The position numbers and the translations under genes are program-made. Source: an uncultured Prochlorococcus sp. (lineage in GTDB: Bacteria; Cyanobacteriota; Cyanobacteriia; PCC-6307; Cyanobiaceae). From it: a stretch of DNA of 64,000 nucleotides. The notes under the pieces are model-generated. The model saw only the letters and a list, made by a program, of their open reading frames with translations. It had not been told where the DNA came from and searched no databases. Location: the NCBI GenBank assembly GCA_902578845.1, contig CACHEM010000005.1, positions 1-64,000 of the forward strand, read 5' to 3'. Positions within the stretch are counted from its first letter, which is position 1. Every line of letters starts with the position of its first letter. Shown here piece after piece: positions 27,451 through 36,557 of this stretch.

Positions 27451-29622
27451 ATGACTTTTAATCATCTGGTACTAATTGGTGGAGGACACTCAAATGTTTC
27501 TTTATTGAAGAAATGGTTAATGTTTCCGAAATTAATGCCAGAAATTCCTGTTTCAATTATATCTAGAGATTCTCATTTGGTTTATTCGGCTACATTCCCA
27601 TCGGTGATTTCAAAATCAATCGCTTTAGAAGAGAGTTTAATTGATATAAGATCTTTAGCAAAAAATGCAAAAGTATCTTTTATAGAAGAAGAAGTAAAGG
27701 ATATTGATTTCAATTTAAAGAAAATTGTTCTAAGTAATAGACCTTCAGTTAATTATTCAAAGTTGGTGCTTAATTATGGAAGTCAAACAATAATTCCAAA
27801 AGAATTTGAATCACTAGTTAAAAATCGAAATGCCTTTTCAATTAAACCTTTTTTAAGGGCTTATGAATCAATACAAAAAGAGGACATTTTTGATTCAGTT
27901 AATGAACTTCCATTTGTAATTGTTGGGAGTGGCCTTGCTGCAATTGAAGTATCATATGCTTTAAGAAAAAGATGGGGAAAAAGGCCTTTAAAACTATTAT
28001 GTGATTCAAGAAAAATTAATAATACAATTCTAAAAAGTTTACGGAATTCTAATATTGATTTAGTTGAAAAACTTAATTTTGATTATGGCAAGATTCTTTT
28101 ATGTACTGGAAATACATCTCCGTTATGGGCACAAAAAAAATTATTAGATTCGGATTCTTATGGCAGAATAATTATAAATCAGAATTTACAGATAAAAAGT
28201 TTATCTGGAATCTTTGCTGTTGGTGATTGCGCAGTTGTAGGTTCAGCAAAAAGACCAGCATCTGGAGTTTTTGCAGTAAAAGTTGTAAATACATTAGTAC
28301 AAAATTTAAAAAAAGATATAGAAGGGAGATCATTAAAAAAGTGGTGTCCTCAAAAGATCGGATTGCAAATAGTAAATATATTTCCAAGTCATCATCCAAA
28401 GGCTTTTGCTATTTATCGCAATTTTGTTTTCGGCCCTTCTTTTATTTTTTGGATTTTAAAGCATAAAATTGATCTCAACTTTATTAAAAAGTTCAGATCA
28501 AAAAGGCTAATTATGAAAGGTAGTGGAAAAAATATTTCATTGAATGATTGCAGGGGTTGTGCAGCTAAAATTCCTCAGATTGTTTTGAATAAATCATTAA
28601 TAAATTCTAATTTAGATTCTTTTGCTTCATCTCCTGAAGATTCAGTTGAGATATATCAAAATGGTAAAGATATTATCTTGCAAAGTGTAGATGGATTTCC
28701 TGCTTTGGTAAGTGATCCTTGGCTTAATGCAAAAATTACTACTTTGCATGCTTGCTCAGATTTGTGGGCATGCGGCGCAAAACTTTCATCCGCACAGGCT
28801 TTAATATCATTACCAAAAGTTGAAAGGGAATTTCAGAGTTACCTCTTTTCTCAATCCCTTCAAGGTATTAAATCAACAGTTGAGGATCATGGAGGTGAAT
28901 TACTTGGAGGCCATACTTTCGAGGCAAGAAGTTTAGTAAATAAACCTTATTCATTAGGAATAGATATTTCTTTAACTGTCCAAGGCATTTTGCAAAATGG
29001 AGCAAAACCATGGCTTAAATCTGGAATGAATATTGGAGATATTCTCATGATGTCTAGACCCCTGGGCGTTGGGATTTACTTTGCCGGTCAAATGCAAAAT
29101 ATTAATATGTTAGGTAGCTCTTCTGAAGTAATTAATAATTTAGTAAAAAGTCAGCAATATTTGATTGATGAAATTTATCTTTTTCAAAATCAATTTAAAG
29201 AATCATTAGTCAATGCTGCTACTGATATTACTGGATATGGATTTATTGGGCATCTTAAAGAAATGGTTGAATCATCTAATTTATATAGGCAAAGAAATAA
29301 TCTTGAGCAACTAAAAGTTTTATTAGATTTATTTGCATTTAAAGCTTATCCTGGAGTATTTGATTTAATAAGAAAAGATGTTAAAAGTACTTTCTTTGAA
29401 TCTAATAAAGAAATTTTTGACAAAATTTATAAAGTAAATAAGCAAAAAAGAATAATTAATTTTTTAAACGAAAATTCATTAGATCAAGAGACTTTTAACG
29501 AGAGAATATCATTATTATTAGATCCTCAAACATGCGGCCCCTTGTTGATTAGTTGCAATAGTAAATATGAAAATGTTCTGAAGGATAAATGGTACAAGGT
29601 TGGAGAAGTTGTAAAAATGTAA
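27451..29622 (+). CDS. selD: Fusion: NADH-dehydrogenase-like flavoprotein + selenide, water dikinase
   Basis: 723 residues in two domains. Residues 1-360 form a pyridine nucleotide-disulfide oxidoreductase like type II NADH dehydrogenases: LVLIGGGHSNVSLLKK, LPFVIVGSGLAAIEVSYAL and SGIFAVGDCAVVG. Residues 365-723 are SelD: DCRGCAAKIPQ, with Cys370 and Lys373 aligning to the catalytic pair of E. coli SelD, then DGFPALVSDPW, GGHTFEARS and TDITGYGFIGH, ending with LLDPQTCGPLLIS. SelD makes selenophosphate for 2-selenouridine in tRNA or for selenocysteine. The in-frame Cys is UGC or UGU-type, not UGA. Divergent from mtnP. Confidence 0.9.
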   Translation: MTFNHLVLIGGGHSNVSLLKKWLMFPKLMPEIPVSIISRDSHLVYSATFPSVISKSIALEESLIDIRSLAKNAKVSFIEEEVKDIDFNLKKIVLSNRPSVNYSKLVLNYGSQTIIPKEFESLVKNRNAFSIKPFLRAYESIQKEDIFDSVNELPFVIVGSGLAAIEVSYALRKRWGKRPLKLLCDSRKINNTILKSLRNSNIDLVEKLNFDYGKILLCTGNTSPLWAQKKLLDSDSYGRIIINQNLQIKSLSGIFAVGDCAVVGSAKRPASGVFAVKVVNTLVQNLKKDIEGRSLKKWCPQKIGLQIVNIFPSHHPKAFAIYRNFVFGPSFIFWILKHKIDLNFIKKFRSKRLIMKGSGKNISLNDCRGCAAKIPQIVLNKSLINSNLDSFASSPEDSVEIYQNGKDIILQSVDGFPALVSDPWLNAKITTLHACSDLWACGAKLSSAQALISLPKVEREFQSYLFSQSLQGIKSTVEDHGGELLGGHTFEARSLVNKPYSLGIDISLTVQGILQNGAKPWLKSGMNIGDILMMSRPLGVGIYFAGQMQNINMLGSSSEVINNLVKSQQYLIDEIYLFQNQFKESLVNAATDITGYGFIGHLKEMVESSNLYRQRNNLEQLKVLLDLFAFKAYPGVFDLIRKDVKSTFFESNKEIFDKIYKVNKQKRIINFLNENSLDQETFNERISLLLDPQTCGPLLISCNSKYENVLKDKWYKVGEVVKM

Positions 29623-30870
29623 TTAATTTTTATTTAATTTGTCAATTTCCAAATATCTTAATCTTTTGATTTCCTTTCCCATCTCCTTCCCTGGGTTCCA
29701 TCCTTCTTTTTTTAAAGTTTCCCCATCTTTTTTTGATTTGATGAATTTGTAAAGAAACAACCACTTAAACAATTTACGCCAGTATGGTCCTCCATCACAA
29801 ATTAATAATTTGACTGTCTCATCATTAAGGTTTCTGTCCTCAATAAATTCTGTCCAACTTGATGGAGAAAAATGATTGAAATTTTTTTGGTTTGTATTTA
29901 ATATCTTTTTGATATTTAAATAATCTTCTAATATTTTTATCTCACTATTATTTACCAAAAATCTTTGACATGCTTTTTCTAAATCTTTTGAATCTTTTAA
30001 TAAGTAAAGCATATGATTTCCCTTTAACTTCTTAATCCAATTTAGTCCTCTTAAAAACCTTTTATCGACTTTAATATATTCATTTAAGATTGAGATAATT
30101 TCCCATTTATGAATTATCGAAATTACATTAGTCAAATTATCGTGTTTGCATATTTCAGCTAGTTCCATCCTTATTCGTATGCCTATTGCAGGAGGGTAAA
30201 TCATTTTCTGATGAGTTTCTGAACTTTTCCATGGCCATTGTCTAACTGTTTCTTGAGATTGTTTGAGGGAATTATTCGAAATATTAAAATCTAACCTTGA
30301 AGCATATTTTGCACATCTAATTAATCTACTTGGATCATCTGAAATACTATTACTGTGAAGTAAGTTCAATCTTTTACTTTTAATATCAGAAATCCCTCCA
30401 TAAAGATCATAGATTTTCCTTGTTGAGACCTCGAAGGCTATTGAATTTATAGTGAAATCTCTCCTCTTTAGATCCTCCTCAATAGTACTTTTATTTACTT
30501 TGGGATTTAAGCCTGGAGCAGAATAAATTTCTTTTCTTGCAGAAGCAATATCAATTTTATAGTCATTAATATTTATTTCTACAGTGTTGTATAAATTAAA
30601 TTCCTTGATTAAACATAAATCTACATTTACAATATTTTTTTTTATAAATTTTGCAAGAGAAATAGAGGATCCTTCAATAACAAGATCAATATCTACAGGT
30701 TTAGAAAACGATTTTTTGTGGAATTTACTAATTAATAAATCTCTTAAATAACCGCCAACAAAAGCTACTTTAGTATTGTTATTAGATTCTATGTATTTAG
30801 TAATTAGGTTATATAGATTAAATGGAGTTTTGATTAATTCCCCTTGGATATAATCAGAGATATCGTTCAT
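29623..30870 (-). CDS. cca: tRNA nucleotidyltransferase / poly(A) polymerase family (CCA-adding)
   Basis: 415 residues, class II nucleotidyltransferase. Head motifs VAFVGGYLRDLLI and DIDLVIEGSSISLAKF give the catalytic DxD. RRDFTINSIAFEV, the flexible DPSRLIRCAKYASRLDFNIS and the neck/body helices follow. None of the tRNAs in this window encode CCA, so a CCA-adding enzyme is needed. Its start overlaps the pcrA stop by 4 bp, indicating an operon with the helicase. The 3' end abuts the selD fusion stop with no gap. Confidence 0.92.
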   Translation of the reverse strand: MNDISDYIQGELIKTPFNLYNLITKYIESNNNTKVAFVGGYLRDLLISKFHKKSFSKPVDIDLVIEGSSISLAKFIKKNIVNVDLCLIKEFNLYNTVEININDYKIDIASARKEIYSAPGLNPKVNKSTIEEDLKRRDFTINSIAFEVSTRKIYDLYGGISDIKSKRLNLLHSNSISDDPSRLIRCAKYASRLDFNISNNSLKQSQETVRQWPWKSSETHQKMIYPPAIGIRIRMELAEICKHDNLTNVISIIHKWEIISILNEYIKVDKRFLRGLNWIKKLKGNHMLYLLKDSKDLEKACQRFLVNNSEIKILEDYLNIKKILNTNQKNFNHFSPSSWTEFIEDRNLNDETVKLLICDGGPYWRKLFKWLFLYKFIKSKKDGETLKKEGWNPGKEMGKEIKRLRYLEIDKLNKN

Positions 30871-33284
30871 GAGTTTTTACTTACATAACGAATTGGAGCT
30901 AATCTGGGATCTAGAATTTTACTTCCTTTATCACCAAATTTTACTGCTAAAGATATTTTTTCCCCACTCCCAAAAATATGTATGATTTCACCTTTCCCAA
31001 ACTTTGAGTGAATTAACTTATCTCCAACTATCCAGCTTTTGCCTTTACTGGGACCTGAATATAATTTCCTTACTGCATTTATTGGTTTATTAACAAATTC
31101 ATTTGGATTGTTTCGATCAACTCTAGTTAAACGATCAAGATGCCAATCTCTTCTAATCGAAGCACCACCAGTTCGTGGTAATTCGCCATCCATTAAATCT
31201 TCAGGTATTTCTGAAAGAAATATTGAAGGAATTGTTGCTTCACGCATTCCACCCCATAATCTTCTTTCTCTGGCATGACTTAAGAAAACTCTTTCTTTAG
31301 CTCTAGTAATACCTACATAGCATAATCTTCTTTCCTCTTCAAGAAGTGAGGGGGTATCTATTGATCTATGGCTAGGGAAGAGACCTTGTTCTAGTCCAGT
31401 GATAAAAACATTTTGAAATTCTAAACCTTTACTATTATGCAGAGTCATGAGAGTTACAGAGTTGGGATTATTTTTCTTCGTATCATTATCAGTTGTTAAG
31501 GCTGCTGTAGAAAGAAATCCCTCTACATCTCCATTTTCTGTTTCTTCTTCATATTGAGTAGCTGCATTAATTAGTTCTTGTAAGTTATTTCTTCTATCTT
31601 CAGATTCTTCAGTCCCACTAGAGAGCAAGTTACTTAAATAACCACTTTTTTCTAAGATTAGTTGTAATAGTTGAGCAGGTCCTGAATTGTCAAGATAACA
31701 AAGTAGATCATTCATAACTTCAGTAAATTTATTAATTCCTTTTGATGATCGGCCTATTGTTTCTTCAAGACTTTGCTTATCATTGAGAACTTCCCATAAT
31801 GGGATATTTAACCTATCCGATAGTTCATTAAGTTTTTGAATAGTAGTCTTACCAATCCCTCTTCTAGGAACATTTATGATTCGTAAAAGACTAACGTTAT
31901 CTGAAGAATTAACCAGAACTTTCAAATATGCTATTGCATCTTTAATTTCTCTTCTATCATAAAAACGCAATCCTCCAAAAATTGTATAAGGAATGCGCCA
32001 CCTTACAAGAGACTCTTCTAATACTCTTGACTGAGCTCTGGTTCGATATAAAATTGCAAAATTTTTCCAAATTGGGTTTTGATTATGGTTATTGAGTGAT
32101 TTTATTTTATTGGTAATTGCCTCTGCCTCGGAAATTTCATCATCACAGCTGAGTAATGTTAAAAGTTCTCCTTTTTCTTTAGTAGCCTTTAAAACTTTGT
32201 CAATTCTTTCAGAGTTGTTTTCAATTAGTGAGTTTGCAGCATCAAGGATATTAGAAGATGACCTATAATTTTCTTCTAATTTAATTAAAGATGATTTTGT
32301 ATCGTAGTTGATTGAAGTTTTAAAATCTTCTTGAAAGCCAATTAAAATTCTGAAGTCAGCTGCTCTGAAACTATAAATACTTTGATCAGCATCTCCTACT
32401 ACAAAAATTGACCTATCTTCCCAACTAAAGAATTTTTTTGGTTCAGTATTTCCAGCAGTAATTAACTTTATAAGTTCATATTGTGTTCTATTTGTATCTT
32501 GATATTCGTCAACCAAAATATGTTTAAATCGTTTGTGCCAGTAATCTCTGACTATATCATTTTGCCTCAATAAGAAAACAGGCAAAAGTAGAAGATCATC
32601 AAAGTCTAGAGAATTATTTTTTGAAAGCGAAATTCTATATCTCATGTAGGCTTCTGCAACTGTTTTATCAAAATTATTATCTGCTTTTTCTAAAAGATCA
32701 TTCGAAGTTAGACATTGATTTTTAGCGTTGCTTATTAATCTTTTAATCTTTTTGGGATCATATCTTTTAGGGTCAAGATTCATATCTTGACTGATAATTT
32801 CTTTTACTAATGTTTGAGAATCTGTTTCATCGTAAATTGAAAATTGCCTTGTCCATTTTAGCCCTTCTGGATCAGTATATTTTTCAATATCGTATCTCAG
32901 AAGTCTTGAAAATAAAGAATGGAAAGTACCGATCCAAAGGTTCTGAAGCCTCTCTTGGTGAACGTTTGTTCTTAATTGGTTTTGATCAATTTCTTTGAGA
33001 GTTGTCCAAGGCTGACCAAATTGATTTAAAGCTAATTCTTGGGCTAGAAGAACCTCTAATCTTGCTTTCATTTCTTTAGCAGCTTTGTTAGTAAAAGTGA
33101 CTGCGAGAATGTTATAGGGATCTATAGAGTTATTTTCAATAAGATTTGCAATTCTGTGGGTAAGAGCCTTAGTTTTTCCGCTACCTGCACCTGCCACAAC
33201 TAATAGTGGCCCATAAACATGTTTTACTGCTTGAAGTTGCTCATTATTTAAAGATTTAAAAAGAAAATTGTTGGTTTGAGGCAC
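30867..33284 (-). CDS. pcrA: UvrD/PcrA-type DNA helicase
   Basis: 805-residue superfamily 1A helicase. Q motif LNNEQLQAV, Walker A VVAGAGSGKTKAL near 32-44, LVDEYQDTN, GDADQSIYSFRAAD, ENYRSS, LMTLHNSKGLEF and VGITRAKE are all present in order, plus a C-terminal Tudor-like tail (VGDKLIHSKFGKGEI). Acts in nucleotide excision repair and removing proteins from DNA. It is preceded on the same strand by a small 66-aa gene and followed, with a 4-bp overlap, by the CCA-adding enzyme. Confidence 0.96.
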   Translation of the reverse strand: MPQTNNFLFKSLNNEQLQAVKHVYGPLLVVAGAGSGKTKALTHRIANLIENNSIDPYNILAVTFTNKAAKEMKARLEVLLAQELALNQFGQPWTTLKEIDQNQLRTNVHQERLQNLWIGTFHSLFSRLLRYDIEKYTDPEGLKWTRQFSIYDETDSQTLVKEIISQDMNLDPKRYDPKKIKRLISNAKNQCLTSNDLLEKADNNFDKTVAEAYMRYRISLSKNNSLDFDDLLLLPVFLLRQNDIVRDYWHKRFKHILVDEYQDTNRTQYELIKLITAGNTEPKKFFSWEDRSIFVVGDADQSIYSFRAADFRILIGFQEDFKTSINYDTKSSLIKLEENYRSSSNILDAANSLIENNSERIDKVLKATKEKGELLTLLSCDDEISEAEAITNKIKSLNNHNQNPIWKNFAILYRTRAQSRVLEESLVRWRIPYTIFGGLRFYDRREIKDAIAYLKVLVNSSDNVSLLRIINVPRRGIGKTTIQKLNELSDRLNIPLWEVLNDKQSLEETIGRSSKGINKFTEVMNDLLCYLDNSGPAQLLQLILEKSGYLSNLLSSGTEESEDRRNNLQELINAATQYEEETENGDVEGFLSTAALTTDNDTKKNNPNSVTLMTLHNSKGLEFQNVFITGLEQGLFPSHRSIDTPSLLEEERRLCYVGITRAKERVFLSHARERRLWGGMREATIPSIFLSEIPEDLMDGELPRTGGASIRRDWHLDRLTRVDRNNPNEFVNKPINAVRKLYSGPSKGKSWIVGDKLIHSKFGKGEIIHIFGSGEKISLAVKFGDKGSKILDPRLAPIRYVSKNS

Positions 33285-33312
33285 TTTTGGAAGGGTTTTT
33301 CAAAAATTAGAC

Positions 33313-33513
33313 TTATCTATATGGTTCAAATTCCGTTTCAAGTTCTTTTAACGCTTTTTTTAAATTTAAAAGTTCATTATTGTTATTAATTATTTCTTCA
33401 TATTTATATTGAGGCATCCTTAATTTAATACTTCGGTCGAGAATTTCTTTTTCCAGTCTCTTTTTATATGAGGAAATAAGTTTCTTTGATAATTTTAAAT
33501 CTTGTTGATCCAA
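33313..33513 (-). CDS. Small charged hypothetical protein
   Basis: 66 residues, unrecognised. Highly charged and predicted helical: a Lys/Arg-rich N-terminal half (LSKKLISSYKKRLEKEILDR) and an acidic C-terminal half (LKKALKELETEFEPYR), suggesting a short coiled coil. It ends 28 bp before pcrA on the same strand and may be co-transcribed with it. No domain is known to me. Confidence 0.6.
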   Translation of the reverse strand: MDQQDLKLSKKLISSYKKRLEKEILDRSIKLRMPQYKYEEIINNNNELLNLKKALKELETEFEPYR

Positions 33514-33629
33514 AACTTTACTAAAAACGTAATTCTATATTAGCGGAAAAAAAATTTTTTATTTGAATTATTTCAACTATCACTTTGGAATAAAGTTATT
33601 AATTAAGAAGCATTGCGTTAATTTTGAAA

Positions 33630-33658
33630 TTGCATTGTTTTTACTAGCTTTGTACTAT
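33630..33658 (+). promoter_or_regulatory. Candidate cpeB promoter
   Basis: TTGCAT at 33630-33635 and TACTAT at 33653-33658 are spaced by 17 bp and lie about 36 bp before the cpeB ATG. Matches to the sigma-70 consensus are partial (3/6 and 4/6), so this is a tentative assignment. Confidence 0.35.
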
Positions 33659-33693
33659 TCTAAGATTCGAACTTTAAATTTTTTACTTCAGGA

Positions 33694-34206
33694 ATGTCAG
33701 TTTCAAAGAATAATCAACTATTGTCGGCTGATATGAAATTAAATGATTTAAGTAATATAAAAGAATTTATTAATAGTGCAAACTCAAGATTAGATTCAAT
33801 AACCTCAATAACCAATAATTCGCATGCAATTGCAGCAGATGCTGTAACAGCGATGATTTGCGAAAATCAAGATTCAGTTAACTCAAAAATATCTTTAAAT
33901 ACAACTAACAAGATGTCCGTTTGTTTAAGAGATGGAGAAATAATCTTAAGGATTGTTGCTTATCTTTTAATTTCTAATGACGAATCAGTTTTAGAAAAAA
34001 GTTGTTTGAAGGATCTTAAAAATACTTATCTCGCTCTTGGTGTGCCTTTAAGAAATGCAAGAAGGGTTATTGAATTAATGAGAGATGCAACAATCTCTGA
34101 TTTAAATTCTACAGTTAATAATATGGAGGGAAACAAAGGCTTTCTTCCTGATTTAATTTCTGAAACAGAGTTTCAATTTGAAAGGATAATTAATCTTTTA
34201 AACTAG
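33694..34206 (+). CDS. cpeB: Reduced phycoerythrin beta subunit
   Basis: 170 residues that align along the length of Cpe[31 protein letters not shown] and [14 protein letters not shown]. Of the canonical bilin cysteines, Cys82 is kept (Cys77, in VCLRDGEI) and Cys61 is kept (Cys56), but Cys50 is Ala45 and the C-terminal Cys158 site is gone. Retention of one usable single-link site matches the high-light Prochlorococcus phycoerythrin, known to carry one phycoerythrobilin. No alpha subunit or linker gene is near. It probably has a sensory or minor role, not light harvesting. The 3' end overlaps the convergent lyase gene by 17 bp. Confidence 0.92.
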   Translation: MSVSKNNQLLSADMKLNDLSNIKEFINSANSRLDSITSITNNSHAIAADAVTAMICENQDSVNSKISLNTTNKMSVCLRDGEIILRIVAYLLISNDESVLEKSCLKDLKNTYLALGVPLRNARRVIELMRDATISDLNSTVNNMEGNKGFLPDLISETEFQFERIINLLN

Positions 34207-34741
34207 CTAAATTTCTTATTTCAGAAGTATGGGAAGTCTGTATTACTGAATTATTTTCAAGATTTCTAATAGTAGAAAATCTTGATCTTATGTGAGTTGA
34301 TAAAAAGGAAATTATTTCATCAGAAACTGTTGATTTGTAAAAAGTTTTAATTTGTAAATTATTTTGTTCATCAACGAAATAATTTGATGATGAAATAAAA
34401 GATTCTGTATAACCTTTATTTCGTAAAACAATTCCTGAATTTTCATCCTTGGGTGAAAATATCAAAATTGTTTCATCTCCCTCACTTATATCATCATCTT
34501 CCCAATCACTAATAGCTTGCCATTTTATAGAAATCGCTATGCTCTCTAAGTTTAAACTTAGTTCATAATTTTTAAAAATTTCAACAACTTTTTTATTTTT
34601 CGGGTTGATATGTTTTATGTATATTTTACTAATTGAGTTTTCAAATTCCTGAAAAGCTAATGTATGAGTGCTTCTTATGGATTTCCACTCTCCTATACTT
34701 TTATCAATAAATTGATTAATTCTTGTTAGATTCTTCGTCAA
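34190..34741 (-). CDS. cpeS: CpcS/CpeS-type phycobiliprotein lyase
   Basis: 183-residue lipocalin-fold lyase that attaches phycoerythrobilin to the beta-84 type cysteine. The N-terminal [23 protein letters not shown] is the family signature (FFxxxxGxWxSxRSTHxL). It is followed by the beta-barrel segment [23 protein letters not shown] and the C-terminal [19 protein letters not shown] start. Its only apparent client in this window is the facing cpeB gene, whose retained Cys77 is the CpeS-type site. Overlaps the upstream 59-aa gene by 26 bp. Confidence 0.9.
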   Translation of the reverse strand: MTKNLTRINQFIDKSIGEWKSIRSTHTLAFQEFENSISKIYIKHINPKNKKVVEIFKNYELSLNLESIAISIKWQAISDWEDDDISEGDETILIFSPKDENSGIVLRNKGYTESFISSSNYFVDEQNNLQIKTFYKSTVSDEIISFLSTHIRSRFSTIRNLENNSVIQTSHTSEIRNLASLKD

Positions 34742-34895
34742 GTTTATCTTCTGCAGAATGATTTTCTGCTTTTTGAATCATTCGTACCATTGAATCAACC
34801 ATTAATCTCTTTGCAGAAGTTACTTTTAATCCAGAAGGTGTGGTTGATATTTGTTCTCCAGGGCGATCATATGAAGTTGGTCTAAATGGAGTCAT
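34716..34895 (-). CDS. Small hypothetical protein overlapping cpeS
   Basis: 59 residues, hand-translated: begins [20 protein letters not shown] and continues with [18 protein letters not shown], then an acidic tail. It starts with ATG and its last 26 bp run into cpeS in another frame, so the two are probably translationally coupled. Not recognised as a known domain; no membrane segment. Its position suggests a link to the residual phycoerythrin system, but that is inference. Confidence 0.62.
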   Translation of the reverse strand: MTPFRPTSYDRPGEQISTTPSGLKVTSAKRLMVDSMVRMIQKAENHSAEDKLDEESNKN

Positions 34896-35011
34896 CTAAG
34901 AAATTTAAAAAATTAATCGGTCTCTATTCTTGCATGAATTCTTGTTCATGTAGTTCTTGTTTGCAAAAATGTCATATCTCTTCTTTTTTTGCAGAATCTT
35001 TAACTGTTTTG

Positions 35012-35647
35012 TTATTTGGGCATTTTATTTTTTGCTAATCCTGAAAGAGTAGCCAAAGCAAACATTCCCAATAAAGCAATTCCTAAAAATAATCCGGCTC
35101 CCTGGCTAACTCCAGCTCCCACTGCCACAAGTATAGAGTCACTGATTAGAAGACTTATTAATAATGCTGGAGTAAATATTTTCCAGCGAGTACCTCCAAT
35201 ACCAATTGCGTAGCTTAGAAAATCAAAAAGGCCAGTCATTAGTAAACCAGTCATGAGAAAGAAATTTTCTTCTAGTTGGTTCTGATTAAAACTTTCAATC
35301 TTTTTCATTGCTTTCGGACCTACTAAATTACGTACAGGAACCCGACCATAATTCCTTGCAATAAAGAAAGCAGCTTGGCAAAAAACAATATCAGAAAAGA
35401 TTATTGTCATGTATCCTTTTTGAAATCCTAGTAATGAACCAGCTAGCAGAGAATAAGCTGAACTTGGAAGAGCGGGCAAAATAATACTTACTCCTCTTAG
35501 TATGAATATTCCAAAAGGAGCCCAAATTCCCATACTCTCTATTTTGTTTCTAAGAGGTTCAATCCCATAATTTTGGATTAAGTAAATCAATATAACGAAT
35601 ATTGCTATAAAAAAAACTACTGAGAGAAATTTTTGTATTTTATTCAT
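35012..35647 (-). CDS. TVP38/TMEM64 (VTT domain) membrane protein
   Basis: 211 residues with five or six hydrophobic helices. The VTT core shows GIFILRGVSIILPALPSSAYSLLAGSLLG and FSDIVFCQAAFFIARNYGRVPVRNLVG, then the GLLMTGLFDFLSYAIG segment typical of the TVP38/DedA superfamily. Relatives are lipid scramblases or transporters in the membrane. Substrate unknown. Followed by a 116-bp gap before the 59-aa gene. Confidence 0.86.
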   Translation of the reverse strand: MNKIQKFLSVVFFIAIFVILIYLIQNYGIEPLRNKIESMGIWAPFGIFILRGVSIILPALPSSAYSLLAGSLLGFQKGYMTIIFSDIVFCQAAFFIARNYGRVPVRNLVGPKAMKKIESFNQNQLEENFFLMTGLLMTGLFDFLSYAIGIGGTRWKIFTPALLISLLISDSILVAVGAGVSQGAGLFLGIALLGMFALATLSGLAKNKMPK

Positions 35648-35792
35648 TATTTTTCTAATTAACTTATTGGAAGTAAGTTTTTAATTTAATATTTGATTGT
35701 ATCTATAATAGAAATACTAATCAATAAAAAATTTTACAAATTTTTAATCTTGTATTTACTCTAGATAAAAGATTTTGTATTTCATAAGTTTT

Positions 35793-36212
35793 ATGGTTGA
35801 TTCTAAGACTAAAGTTTGTTCAATATTTATTAGAAATAGCATTGGTTTAGTCCTCTCAATAATCGTTTCCATGTGTATTTTTATAAAACAAGCAAATGCT
35901 TTGCCTCATGAATGGGTTGGAGCCCCTAAAAGTGAATATGGAGAACAATTATGGGATCGACAAAGTATTAAAAGGAATGAGGATGGTTCCGTGAGAGTAT
36001 TGAGTAAATATATTCCCAAAACAAAAAGTGAAATTACTAAGGATATTCTCTATACAATGGATATAAATTGTTTTGAAAAATCATTTAGAGATGTTGATGT
36101 CTCTATAGATGAAGTAAATAGTAATTTTAATGATTTAGCTGATTGGCAAGATCCAAATGGAGATGAATTGATTTTGGGTGTTATTGGTCAAGTCTGTAGA
36201 TTAGAAAACTAA
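35793..36212 (+). CDS. Predicted secreted hypothetical protein
   Basis: 139 residues from the ATG at 35793; an upstream TTG (35775) would add six residues. An N-terminal signal peptide (SIGLVLSIIVSMCIFIKQANALP, likely cut after ANA) precedes a mature part of about 105 residues with WVGAPKSEYGEQLWD and two cysteines (MDINCFEKSF and GQVCRLEN) that could form a disulfide. I do not recognise the family. It lies next to the tRNA-Phe 3'-end repeat, at the edge of the possible insertion scar. Confidence 0.7.
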   Translation: MVDSKTKVCSIFIRNSIGLVLSIIVSMCIFIKQANALPHEWVGAPKSEYGEQLWDRQSIKRNEDGSVRVLSKYIPKTKSEITKDILYTMDINCFEKSFRDVDVSIDEVNSNFNDLADWQDPNGDELILGVIGQVCRLEN

Positions 36213-36287
36213 CACTTTTTAAAGTCTAGAAATGAAGTATAAAGTTTCTACTTTTATACCAAATAAAACCTCTTCATAGAAAGGGTT

Positions 36288-36315
36288 AAGGTGCCAGGAC
36301 CCAGATTTGAACTGG
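36288..36315 (-). repeat. Direct repeat copy A: duplicated 3' end of tRNA-Phe
   Basis: 28 bp identical to 36530-36557, covering the last 24 nt of tRNA-Phe (part of the T arm and the 3' acceptor strand) plus 4 bp downstream. Outside these 28 bp the copy does not continue as a tRNA, so it is a fragment. Duplicating a tRNA 3' end is the usual outcome of integrase-mediated insertion at a tRNA. Confidence 0.85.
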
Positions 36316-36411
36316 AGGCTACATTGAAAATAGTTAATTTTTAGTATTATTCTGATACCAAAAGACCCTTTTTAGGTTTAATTTTTTACTAACATTCCAA
36401 ATATATGACCC

Positions 36412-36439
36412 TCAGAGAGTTCATTTTTGCTCTCTGAGT
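36412..36439. terminator. Hairpin between the two repeats
   Basis: A perfect 9-bp stem CTCAGAGAG/CTCTCTGAG with a 10-nt loop, followed on the plus strand by TGTTTCTTT. It looks like a weak intrinsic terminator or stable RNA hairpin. On the plus strand it lies 200 bp after the secreted hypothetical gene; no gene assignment is certain. Confidence 0.45.
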
Positions 36440-36488
36440 GTTTCTTTAGATATCCTGAAAAAAACTGTCAGAACTAATTTTAGGCATT

Positions 36489-36511
36489 AAAAAAGCACCC
36501 TTTCAGGTGCT
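36489..36511 (-). terminator. Intrinsic terminator after tRNA-Phe
   Basis: Read on the minus strand: AGCACC stem, TGAAAG loop, GGTGCT stem, then a run of T residues. It begins 23 bp downstream of the tRNA-Phe 3' end and is the most convincing terminator for that gene. Confidence 0.7.
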
Positions 36512-36529
36512 CATTTAACCCTTGTATTA

Positions 36530-36557
36530 AAGGTGCCAGGACCCAGATTTGAACTGG
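36530..36557 (-). repeat. Direct repeat copy B: 3' end of intact tRNA-Phe
   Basis: The partner of 36288-36315, in the same orientation and separated from it start to start by 242 bp. This copy belongs to the intact tRNA-Phe gene. Sequence between the copies holds only hairpins and no ORF I can support. Confidence 0.85.

Noticed and set aside
28555..28572. Selenocysteine codon in SelD
   Set aside because: The catalytic position is an ordinary Cys codon; no in-frame UGA is used.
36288..36315. A second tRNA-Phe gene
   Set aside because: Only the last 24 nt of the tRNA are present; the remaining sequence does not fold as a tRNA.
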